From: Bacteroides sp.
Lineage (GTDB): Bacteria > Bacteroidota > Bacteroidia > Bacteroidales > Bacteroidaceae
DNA length: 64,000 nucleotides
Direction: 5' to 3'
NCBI GenBank assembly: GCA_019414725.1
Contig: DXLM01000004.1
Coordinates: forward strand, 1-64,000
Shown: positions 48,501 to 55,599 of the stretch, piece by piece
Position numbering within the stretch: position 1 is the first letter of the stretch
How the letters are laid out: every line of letters starts with the position of its first letter
Position numbers and translations under genes: made by a program
The notes under the pieces: model-generated
The model's database searches: none
What the model was told of the DNA's origin: nothing
What the model saw: only the letters and a program-made list of their open reading frames with translations

Positions 48501-49502
48501 GGAAGTGGAATCGGACTTTCTTATTCAAAAATATTGGTAGAAATGCATAAAGGAAAAATAGGAGCATACAACAATGCTGAAAAGGGTGCATGTTTTTGGT
48601 ATGAATTACCTATACATCCGCAATTATCAGAAGTTTGTCCCCCTCGTGAATACCTAAATATCCTTACAACAGCTTCAGAAAATGACGAGTGTACACCAAT
48701 TCAAAATCCAATAGATACCAAAAACTACTCTTGTTTGTTTGTTGATGATAATGAAAACATACGACAAATGATTATTGAGACTTTGAAAGATAGTTTTAAG
48801 AATCTTTATATCGCTTCAAACGGAAAAGAAGCTCTTCAAATTATCCTCAAAGAGATTCCTGATATTGTCATTAGTGATATCATGATGCCTGAAATGAACG
48901 GTTATGAATTATGCCGTAAGATTAAGGAAGACATGAATATCAATCACATCCAAGTCATATTGCTAACAGCACGCACTGATGAGCAAAGTCACCTGGATGG
49001 ATATAAAACTGGAGCCGATGCTTACATGGAAAAACCTTTTGAAATAAACTCCTTGTTGGAAAACGTGCGAAACAGACTTTATTTGCGTGAACAAATCAAG
49101 TTAAAATACACTCATTCCGTTATTTCTGATACAGAAAAACCAGCTACATCAGCAGACGATACCTTTATCTTTAAACTGAATAAGGTTATCATAGAAAATA
49201 TGGAAAATGAAGGACTAAATGTAGATCTTATCAGTCAGGAATTAGGTATCAGCAGAGCATCATTATATAACCGACTCAAAGCTTTGACTGGTATGGGAGC
49301 CAATGAATACGTAAATAAACTACGCATAGAAAAAGCAATGGAACTGCTCCGGCAAACAGAACTGAATATGACTGAAATTGCCGAACATACAGGATTCTCT
49401 ACAAGCAGGTACTTCAGCACTGCGTTCAAAAAATATACAGGCATTACTCCAACCCAATACAAGGAGAATCCTGACACACTCAACAATAGACCCGACAAAT
49501 AA
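45552..49502 (+). CDS. Hybrid two-component system regulator (HTCS)
   Basis: This 1316-residue inner-membrane protein joins sensor and regulator in one chain. A signal peptide (MKVHSKQLFYSILFLLIAARIQA) leads into two seven-bladed periplasmic propellers of reg-prop repeats (about 25-640, such as NGFVWISSKQGLGKFNGYEL and KIWAGTDGGGINIIHPQTD). A Y_Y_Y domain (about 690-750) and a membrane segment (about 758-782) follow. The kinase has His811 in NINHELRTPLTLIY and an ATPase domain with GPGLQGV and GSGIGLSYSK. The receiver has Asp1109 in DIVISDIMMPEMNGYEL, and a C-terminal AraC-type HTH (about 1205-1305) ends the chain. Such proteins bind a specific oligosaccharide in the periplasm and switch on the adjacent PUL; the target here should be the divergent susC operon. 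Confidence 0.96.
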   Translation: MKVHSKQLFYSILFLLIAARIQADEFLYKQMSISEGFPPYIQHIYTEENGFVWISSKQGLGKFNGYELKSYFHDNTNPYSLPGNEIYQIEEDSLHTLWILTNNGTVHYQPDTDRFIPVLDENGKALKATALCKLPGKILLTGQDKLYQYTYNEKQVKTLLQIKTPSPFLICEMMPWDTHTLLCISQWQGITLVDTRNGERRPSPLPNEREITHVLIDHDENIWATSYNRGITCFDRQGNIHATYNTENRKLSHNVILCLSEHKGKIWAGTDGGGINIIHPQTDSVTILKHLPGDKNSLPINSIQCLFQRDGQEDTWAGSVKGGLINIRHSIVRSYSDVPLGYTNGLSEKAILSFFQEPGSDEIWIGTDGGGVNRFNPKTKQFVHYPATYGEKVVSLCRYSQQELLISLFSKGVFFFNKHTGQIRPFKEDGTVINQIALYGRKGINLYQDETESVLLLSSKIHRYYLNTGRIQQLSDNQTSIEGQAIPIGFDSQKTYLYDLKHIYAIDHQTNKIEVIYISTQKNYIECVSKDAQGIFWIGFADKIFRYDPQTQIQTQIDAPQLKNITTLICDHHQRIWTGTNEELFVWLDKENKLISLDQSDGAEDNEFLKKAIWVSPQGDIYMGGINGMLYIDGQINTINIPTPPVIKLTDIISNNQSYLSEIDKEDNNTLNLSFDNKMVTIKVMAYENNIFRKKIYRWYIDGQEESITDTKRPELILRSLTPGVYHVSASCSTKDGSWTTPQKIITISIPPVWYQTWWFNLLWILVAASLLIAAIIYLLRRKEERMQADLQAHKQKIYEEKVRFLININHELRTPLTLIYTPLNQLMKTLPQDNPIYPTLRSILKQSKRMKELLNMVLNLRKMEMSQSKLTLQTFSLNEWIKDIAEDFKYEEEEKHVTIAYELSSEIGDISFDQERHIIIITNLIVNAFKHSPEGSTIILRTEMSNDKQSVRISVIDQGPGLQGVDTNKLFTRFYQGENEKYGSGIGLSYSKILVEMHKGKIGAYNNAEKGACFWYELPIHPQLSEVCPPREYLNILTTASENDECTPIQNPIDTKNYSCLFVDDNENIRQMIIETLKDSFKNLYIASNGKEALQIILKEIPDIVISDIMMPEMNGYELCRKIKEDMNINHIQVILLTARTDEQSHLDGYKTGADAYMEKPFEINSLLENVRNRLYLREQIKLKYTHSVISDTEKPATSADDTFIFKLNKVIIENMENEGLNVDLISQELGISRASLYNRLKALTGMGANEYVNKLRIEKAMELLRQTELNMTEIAEHTGFSTSRYFSTAFKKYTGITPTQYKENPDTLNNRPDK

Positions 49503-49512
49503 GATTTTTTTG

Positions 49513-49520
49513 TATCTTTG
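49513..49520 (+). promoter_or_regulatory. -7 element for znuA
   Basis: TATCTTTG matches TAnnTTTG, 10 bases after the HTCS stop and 27 bases before the znuA ATG; no clear -33 is seen. Confidence 0.5.
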
Positions 49521-49547
49521 CCCAAATCCAATTAGTGGCAGAATTTT

Positions 49548-50405
49548 ATGAAAAAATATATCATTCTTCTTTTAAACCTTTTGTTGCTGGCTGCATGTGG
49601 CAGTCAACAACAAAAGTCTCAGCCAATGACCCTAACGGTAAGCATTGAGCCACTCCGTTATTTTACGGAAATTATAGCAGGAGATAAATTTCAGGTAATC
49701 AGTATGGTTCCCGAAGGAAGCAATCCAGAGACATACGACCCTACCCCACAACAACTGGTCACTTTAAACAAAAGTTGTGCCTTCCTGCGTATCGGTTACA
49801 TTGGATTCGAACAAGCTTGGGCTGAAAAATTACAAAGCAATGCTCCGGAAGTTAAATTCTTTGATATGTCGGAAGGTATCGAACTGATACGGGAAGACGA
49901 AGTCCACCACGGAAATCATTCACATTCCGGAGGAGTAGAACCGCATGTATGGAATTCTACTCAAAATGCCTATATCATAGCCGAAAACATCTTTCATACT
50001 CTCTGTAAACTAGATTCAGCAAATATTTCTTATTACAAAGAAAACCTTGCAAAACTAGAATCAGAGATAGAACGCACAGACCGCGAAATCCGGGCTTACT
50101 TACAGAATACAACATGTGCTTTTCTTATCTACCATCCTGCACTTTCATATTTTGCACGCGATTACGGGTTAGAGCAAATCAGTATAGAAGAAGGAGGAAA
50201 AGAACCTTCACCCGCACATTTACAGGCACTTATCCGACGGTGTAAAGAAAGACACGTTCGGGTAGTCTTTGTGCAGAAAGAGTTTGACAGCCGCAATGCA
50301 GAGATCATTGCCCGGGAAGCAGGTGTAAAAATTGTTTCCATTAACCCTTTAAGCTACAAATGGAGTGAAGAAATGATAGCTGTTGCCAAAGCATTAAGCG
50401 AATAA
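49548..50405 (+). CDS. znuA: Zinc (metal) ABC transporter substrate-binding lipoprotein
   Basis: The 285-residue protein has a lipoprotein signal (MKKYIILLLNLLLLAACGSQ, lipid Cys17). The cluster-A-I binding-protein fold is shown by VSIEPLRYFTEIIAGDKFQV, PEGSNPETYDPTPQQL, and the metal-site histidines (the His in GVEPHVWNSTQNA and in FLIYHPALSYFARDYGL). The short His loop EVHHGNHSHSGG, typical of zinc binders, lies between the lobes. It delivers Zn2+ (less likely Mn2+) to an inner-membrane transporter. The next gene, four bases on, is the ATPase. The His-rich loop favours zinc. Confidence 0.9.
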   Translation: MKKYIILLLNLLLLAACGSQQQKSQPMTLTVSIEPLRYFTEIIAGDKFQVISMVPEGSNPETYDPTPQQLVTLNKSCAFLRIGYIGFEQAWAEKLQSNAPEVKFFDMSEGIELIREDEVHHGNHSHSGGVEPHVWNSTQNAYIIAENIFHTLCKLDSANISYYKENLAKLESEIERTDREIRAYLQNTTCAFLIYHPALSYFARDYGLEQISIEEGGKEPSPAHLQALIRRCKERHVRVVFVQKEFDSRNAEIIAREAGVKIVSINPLSYKWSEEMIAVAKALSE

Positions 50406-50409
50406 ACTT

Positions 50410-51177
50410 ATGACTAAACAATCCATTATACAGTTAAATCATATCTGCGCAGCATACGAGCGCAAAAAAGTACTGGAAGATATTAATCTGACTGTGTACG
50501 AGAAAGATTTTCTTGGAGTAATCGGACCGAATGGAGGAGGAAAAACAACACTAATAAAAATCATTTTGGGATTGTTACATCCCATTTCGGGGGATATTCG
50601 GTTTTACCATGAAGGAAAAGAAGTTCAGGAAATCAGCATGGGATATCTGCCACAATACAGTTCTATCGACAAAAAATTTCCTATATCTGTATATGATGTG
50701 GTACTGTCTGGACTAAACAGACAAAAAGCATTATTGCGCTCTTTTACAGCACAACAGCACGAACAAGTAAAAAATGTTATAGCCCGTATGGGACTGGAAG
50801 GACTTGAAAAGAGAGCCATCGGGGAACTAAGTGGCGGACAGTTGCAACGTGCACTATTAGGCCGAGCATTAGTTTCTGATCCTCAAGTCGTAATACTGGA
50901 TGAACCAAATACTTATATCGACAAACGTTTCGAAGCAAAACTTTATTCACTCCTTGAAGAAATCAATAAAGAACGTGCTATCATTTTGGTAAGTCATGAC
51001 ATCGGTACCGTATTGCAAAATGTAAAATCGATAGCTTGTGTCAATGGTACGCTAGATTACCATCCTGATACTGAAATCCCCGCAGAATGGCTGGAAGAAC
51101 ACTTTGGCTGTCCGATCGAATTATTAGGACATGGTGATTTACCTCACCGGGTGCTGAAATGCCATCACCACGACTGA
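50410..51177 (+). CDS. znuC: Metal ABC transporter ATP-binding protein
   Basis: The 255-residue ATPase has Walker A GPNGGGKTT (about 40-48), signature LSGGQLQRALLGRAL and Walker B VVILDEPNTYID, followed by the switch His in VSHDI. The C-terminal His-rich end (LPHRVLKCHHHD) is usual for ZnuC-like proteins. It would power zinc uptake with ZnuA. The expected permease gene (znuB) is not next to it; the following gene is an unrelated large membrane protein, so the permease must be encoded elsewhere or be missing. Confidence 0.92.
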   Translation: MTKQSIIQLNHICAAYERKKVLEDINLTVYEKDFLGVIGPNGGGKTTLIKIILGLLHPISGDIRFYHEGKEVQEISMGYLPQYSSIDKKFPISVYDVVLSGLNRQKALLRSFTAQQHEQVKNVIARMGLEGLEKRAIGELSGGQLQRALLGRALVSDPQVVILDEPNTYIDKRFEAKLYSLLEEINKERAIILVSHDIGTVLQNVKSIACVNGTLDYHPDTEIPAEWLEEHFGCPIELLGHGDLPHRVLKCHHHD

Positions 51178-51311
51178 TTCAATAAAAAAGTATGACGATC
51201 TATGCAAAGGGTATGAAAGCTGGCAACGAAGCCGATACCATATTCTTTTAAATCAATATGCTAAAAACCATGAAAATCGGTGTAATCTGTTATGAAAAAA
51301 AAGATTATCAC

Positions 51312-51319
51312 TATCTTTG
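51312..51319 (+). promoter_or_regulatory. -7 element for the DUF2723 gene
   Basis: TATCTTTG matches TAnnTTTG; the nearest -33 candidate (TCTG at 51286-51289) has a 22-base spacer and is weak. The expected start near 51325 fits the ATG at 51357 better than the one at 51336. Confidence 0.45.
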
Positions 51320-51356
51320 CGGACAATGAACTTTAATGAGAAATAAAACAACTCAC

Positions 51357-54300
51357 ATGAAACAGTACAATAAGATTAACAATCTGGTTGGATGGCTGGC
51401 ATTTGTGATTGCAGCTTTTACTTATTGCTCTACCATAGAGCCGACCGCCAGTTTTTGGGATTGTCCCGAATTTATAACAACAGGATATAAACTGGAAGTT
51501 GGTCATCCCCCTGGCGCACCTTTCTTCATGCTTACAGCAAATCTTTTCAGTCAGTTTACAAGCGATCCGTCGCAAGTAGCTCGAATGGTGAACATTATGA
51601 GTGCACTGATGAGTGCTGCATGTATATTGTTCTTGTTCTGGAGCATTACTCATCTGGCAAAAAAGCTAATATGCCCGCGTGAAGAAGACATGACGACAGG
51701 ACGCCTGATTGCTATCATGGGATCAGGACTTGTAGGAGCTCTTGCTTACACATGGAGTGATACGTTCTGGTTCAGTGCCGTAGAAGGTGAAGTATATGCA
51801 TACTCCAGCTTGTTCACAGCTCTGGTATTCTGGCTAATCCTGAAATGGGAAAACCGTGCACATGAAGCTCACAGCGACCGGTGGCTTATCCTGATAGCTT
51901 ATCTGACAGGTCTCTCTATCGGAGTTCACTTGTTGAATCTGTTGTGTATTCCTGCTATTGTACTAGTATATTACTACAAGAAAAATCCGAATGCTAACCT
52001 CAAAGGCAGTCTGCTTGCCCTCATAGGTTCAATGGTACTTGTAGCAGCAGTATTATACGGTATTGTTCCAGGTATTGTAAAGGTAGGCGGATGGTTCGAG
52101 CTGCTGTTTGTCAACGGTCTGGGATTCTCTTTCAACACTGGCTTGATTATCTATATCATAGTATTGGCAGCCAGCATTATATGGGGAGTATACGAAAGCT
52201 TTACCGTTCGCAGCCGCAAACTCATGAATATCTCATTCCTGACAACTGTCGGACTTGTGGGTATTCCTTTTTACGGACACGGATGGAGCAGTGTGCTGAT
52301 CGGTATCATCGTATTGGCAATACTGGCTTTTTATCTGTTTGCTGATCTGCCTGAGAATTTACGTGTAAGTGCTCGTACGCTAAATACATTCCTATTAAGC
52401 CTGATGATGATTGTTGTAGGATATTCTTCATATGCAGTCATCGTAATCCGTTCATCGGCAAATACACCTATGGACCAGAACTCTCCAGAAGATATCTTCA
52501 CACTGGGAGAATATCTGGGACGTGAACAATATGGTACACGCCCATTGTTCTACGGTCAGACTTATGCTTCCAAAATAGCATTAAAGGAAGTAGACGGAGG
52601 CTGTACATACGACATGACTGAAGGAGCTCCGGTATACCAGCGTAAGGAAAAAGAACGCCCGGATGAAAAAGACAGTTATGAAGTTGTACGCAATAAAACG
52701 GAATACAAGTACGCTCAGAATATGCTTTTCCCACGCATGTGGAGTCCTGATCATGCCAAAGCTTATGAAGACTGGTTGGGAGGAGTAGAAGGACGACAAG
52801 TACCCTACGACCAATGTGGAGAAATGCTAATGGTGAAGATTCCTACTCAATGGGATAACATTAAGTTCTTCTTTATTTATCAGTTGAACTATATGTACTG
52901 GCGTTATTTCATGTGGAATTTTGCCGGACGTCAAAATGATATACAGGGACAAGGTGAAATAGAACATGGTAACTGGATAACAGGTATATCGTTCATTGAC
53001 AAGTACCTGGTAGGCGACCAGAGTTTACTGCCTTCTGAGTTGAAAAACAACAAAGGGCACAACGTATTCTATTGTCTTCCTTTGATACTCGGACTTATCG
53101 GTCTGTTCTGGCAAGCATATAAGGGAGAAAAAGGAATCCAGCAGTTCTGGGTTGTATTCTTCCTGTTCTTTATGACAGGTCTTGCCATTGTACTTTATCT
53201 GAATCAGACACCTCAGCAACCACGTGAACGTGACTATGCATACGCCGGTTCATTCTATGCATTTGCTATCTGGATAGGATTGGGAGTAGCTGCTATTGCC
53301 GAATGGCTGAATAAACGTATGAGTGAAAAACCGGCAGCTATATTAGCTAGTGTAGTTTGTCTGCTCGTGCCTATACAAATGGTAAGTCAGACATGGGACG
53401 ACCACGACCGTAGCGGACGTTATACATGTCGTGACTTTGGACAGAATTATCTGAGTACCGTACAAGATAAAGGAAACCCGATTATCTTTACAAATGGTGA
53501 CAACGATACATTCCCGCTTTGGTACAATCAGGAAACCGAAGGATTCCGTACAGACGTACGTGTATGTAACCTCAGTTACCTGCAGACAGACTGGTACATC
53601 GACCAGATGCGCCGTCCGGCTTATGAATCACCTTCAGTTCCTATCAACTGGGAACGTATAGATTACGTACAGGGACATAACGAAGCTGTATATGTACGTC
53701 CGGAAGCTATGGAAACCATCAATAATTATTATAAGCAAAATCCGGAAGAAGCTAAAAAGGAATTTGGAGATAATCCATACGAACTGAAAAATATCCTGAA
53801 ATACTGGGTACGCTCTCCGAAGGAAGGCTTACAGATGATTCCAACAGACAGTCTTGTGATTAAACTGGACAAAGAGGCTATCAAACGTTCCGGTATGCTG
53901 GTTCCTGATTCTATACCAGACTACATGAGCATTTCACTCAAAGGTAAGCGTGTGTTATATAAGAGCGAACTGATGATGCTGGAAATGCTTGCCAATACAA
54001 ACTGGGAACGCCCGATGTACATGGCTATTACTGTAGGTGCAGACAATCACCTGAATCTGACAAACAATTTCTTGCAGGAAGGTCTTGCCTATCGTATTAC
54101 TCCGTTTGACAATGCCAAACTGGGACGCCGCATTGACAGCGAGAAGATGTACGATAATCTGATGAACAAGTTCAAGTTTGGAGGAATTGACAATCCGGAT
54201 ATCTATCTAGACGAAACTGTACTCCGTATGTGTGATACTCACCGCCGCTTGTTTGTTCAGCTTGCCAGCCAGTTAATAAAGGAAGGCAAGAAAGACAAAG

Positions 54301-54692
54301 CACTGAAAGTGCTAGATTACTGTGAAAAGGTTATTCCAAGTACAACTGTACGTCACGACTATATATACAGCAGTTCTAAAGAAATGGCTGACAACTATAT
54401 CCAGTTGGGACAAACACAGAAAGCTGAAAATATCCTTGAGCAGCTGGCAAACAACTCAGTAGAATATGCAGCTTGGTATCTGAGCCTTGACAATGACCGT
54501 TTTGCCGGATCGTATGAAGAATGCATGCGTCATTTCTACATTCTGGATGATGTATGTAAATCTTTATCGAATCTGAAAGATGCTAAAACAGGCAAAGAAC
54601 CAGAATCGGCAGCCCACTATGCACAAAAGTTTGAACAATTATACCAATTGCTTGAAAGTCGTGTAGGTGGAACGCATCAGGAAAACAAATAA
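51357..54692 (+). CDS. DUF2723 large membrane protein (GT-C type glycosyltransferase-like)
   Basis: The 1111-residue protein starts MKQYNKINNLVGWLAFVIAA and has about a dozen membrane segments in its first 650 residues. The family's conserved start is present (TIEPTASFWDCPEFITTGYKLEVGHPPGAPFF, with the Asp-Glu type acidic site of GT-C enzymes), as are FWFSAVEGEVYAYSSLF and NQTPQQPRERDYAYAGSFYAFA. The C-terminal 450 residues are soluble with TPR-like helices (EGKKDKALKVLDYCEKVIPS). GT-C folds use lipid-linked sugars, so a role in protein O-glycosylation or a related surface glycan pathway is inferred. The ATG at 51336 in the same frame is an alternative start. Confidence 0.85.
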   Translation: MKQYNKINNLVGWLAFVIAAFTYCSTIEPTASFWDCPEFITTGYKLEVGHPPGAPFFMLTANLFSQFTSDPSQVARMVNIMSALMSAACILFLFWSITHLAKKLICPREEDMTTGRLIAIMGSGLVGALAYTWSDTFWFSAVEGEVYAYSSLFTALVFWLILKWENRAHEAHSDRWLILIAYLTGLSIGVHLLNLLCIPAIVLVYYYKKNPNANLKGSLLALIGSMVLVAAVLYGIVPGIVKVGGWFELLFVNGLGFSFNTGLIIYIIVLAASIIWGVYESFTVRSRKLMNISFLTTVGLVGIPFYGHGWSSVLIGIIVLAILAFYLFADLPENLRVSARTLNTFLLSLMMIVVGYSSYAVIVIRSSANTPMDQNSPEDIFTLGEYLGREQYGTRPLFYGQTYASKIALKEVDGGCTYDMTEGAPVYQRKEKERPDEKDSYEVVRNKTEYKYAQNMLFPRMWSPDHAKAYEDWLGGVEGRQVPYDQCGEMLMVKIPTQWDNIKFFFIYQLNYMYWRYFMWNFAGRQNDIQGQGEIEHGNWITGISFIDKYLVGDQSLLPSELKNNKGHNVFYCLPLILGLIGLFWQAYKGEKGIQQFWVVFFLFFMTGLAIVLYLNQTPQQPRERDYAYAGSFYAFAIWIGLGVAAIAEWLNKRMSEKPAAILASVVCLLVPIQMVSQTWDDHDRSGRYTCRDFGQNYLSTVQDKGNPIIFTNGDNDTFPLWYNQETEGFRTDVRVCNLSYLQTDWYIDQMRRPAYESPSVPINWERIDYVQGHNEAVYVRPEAMETINNYYKQNPEEAKKEFGDNPYELKNILKYWVRSPKEGLQMIPTDSLVIKLDKEAIKRSGMLVPDSIPDYMSISLKGKRVLYKSELMMLEMLANTNWERPMYMAITVGADNHLNLTNNFLQEGLAYRITPFDNAKLGRRIDSEKMYDNLMNKFKFGGIDNPDIYLDETVLRMCDTHRRLFVQLASQLIKEGKKDKALKVLDYCEKVIPSTTVRHDYIYSSSKEMADNYIQLGQTQKAENILEQLANNSVEYAAWYLSLDNDRFAGSYEECMRHFYILDDVCKSLSNLKDAKTGKEPESAAHYAQKFEQLYQLLESRVGGTHQENK

Positions 54693-54720
54693 GATTATCA
54701 TATAATCAATATATAGAAAA

Positions 54721-54778
54721 CACAGAGGAACAAAACCTTGTAACCGAATAAACTTGTTCCTCTGTGATTTTCTTTTTT
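54721..54778 (+). terminator. Terminator after the DUF2723 gene
   Basis: CACAGAGGAACAA (54721-54733) pairs perfectly with TTGTTCCTCTGTG (54754-54766), followed by ATTTTCTTTTTT. Confidence 0.85.
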
Positions 54779-54809
54779 CATCGCTAACTAACAAAGAGTT
54801 AATCGATTC

Positions 54810-55421
54810 ATGTTAATAGAACAACCTCCTCAAATCTTACGTATGCTATACCCCAGCGCTATGTGGCGTATGGATAAAAATGAAAAATCGGTTTATCTGA
54901 CATTCGATGACGGCCCCATCCCCGAAATAACCCCATGGGTGCTCGACTTGCTGGACAAATATGGCATAAAAGCTACTTTCTTCATGGTCGGTGATAATGT
55001 ACGCAAACACCCCGCTGAATTTCGTATGGTAGTAGAGCGCGGACACCGCATAGGAAATCATACATTCAATCATATCCGTGGATTTGAGTTTCTCAGCAAA
55101 AATTACCTCGCTAATACAGACAAGGCAAACGAATATCTCCACACAGATTTATTCCGTCCGCCACACGGACACATGCGATGGCTTCAATACATGGTATTAA
55201 AGAAAAAATACCGCATCGTAATGTGGGATCTGGTAACCCGCGATTATAGCAAGCATTTAAACGGACCACAAGTATTCGAAATAGTAAAACGCTATGTTCG
55301 CAACGGTTCCATTATCACCTTCCACGATTCAATTAAATCAGAACCACGCATGAAGTATGCTCTTCCCCGGTCTATAGAATGGCTGCTGGAACAAGGGTAT
55401 ACGTTTAAAGTATTCGACTAA
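54810..55421 (+). CDS. NodB-type polysaccharide deacetylase
   Basis: The 203-residue protein is a single NodB homology domain with no clear signal peptide. The catalytic motifs are in order: TFDDGP (about 30-35, with the base Asp and a metal-binding Asp), HTFNH (metal histidines), RPPHGH, MWDLVTRDY and ITFHDSI (catalytic His). It removes N-acetyl groups from a polysaccharide such as peptidoglycan or a GlcNAc-rich chain; the substrate is not known. It lies downstream of the DUF2723 gene but behind a strong terminator, and a weaker hairpin with four T residues follows. Confidence 0.9.
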   Translation: MLIEQPPQILRMLYPSAMWRMDKNEKSVYLTFDDGPIPEITPWVLDLLDKYGIKATFFMVGDNVRKHPAEFRMVVERGHRIGNHTFNHIRGFEFLSKNYLANTDKANEYLHTDLFRPPHGHMRWLQYMVLKKKYRIVMWDLVTRDYSKHLNGPQVFEIVKRYVRNGSIITFHDSIKSEPRMKYALPRSIEWLLEQGYTFKVFD

Positions 55422-55458
55422 AAACAGCATAATACCAACTTTTAGGTATTGCTGTTTT
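55421..55458 (+). terminator. Hairpin after the deacetylase gene
   Basis: AAAACAGCATAATACC (55421-55436) pairs with GGTATTGCTGTTTT (55445-55458) with a two-base bulge; only four T residues end the stem. Confidence 0.5.
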
Positions 55459-55503
55459 AGTTATATCTGAGATTTTCAGCCAGACAAATAACAAATTTTT
55501 GCG

Positions 55504-55535
55504 ATTGATTCTTTTTTCCTGCCTGAATAACTTTG
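55504..55535 (+). promoter_or_regulatory. Probable xus operon promoter
   Basis: TAACTTTG (55528-55535) matches TAnnTTTG, with ATTG at 55504-55507 (spacer 20). The start would be near 55541, leaving a leader of about 60 bases. No convincing Fur box was found. A direct repeat GGTATAA-CA-GGTATAA lies in the leader at 55563-55578. Confidence 0.5.
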
Positions 55536-55599
55536 CACCATCGAATAAAATGGTTTTTAAAAGGTATAACAGGTATAATTTTTAAGGAAAAAAGAATTA

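Noticed and set aside
51193..51252. 19-codon open frame between znuC and the DUF2723 gene
   Set aside because: Too short, no promoter or conserved feature; considered as a missing permease remnant but has no hydrophobic segment.
55440..55599. Fur box upstream of xusA
   Set aside because: No stretch resembles a Fur consensus well enough; iron control is likely but not shown by the sequence.
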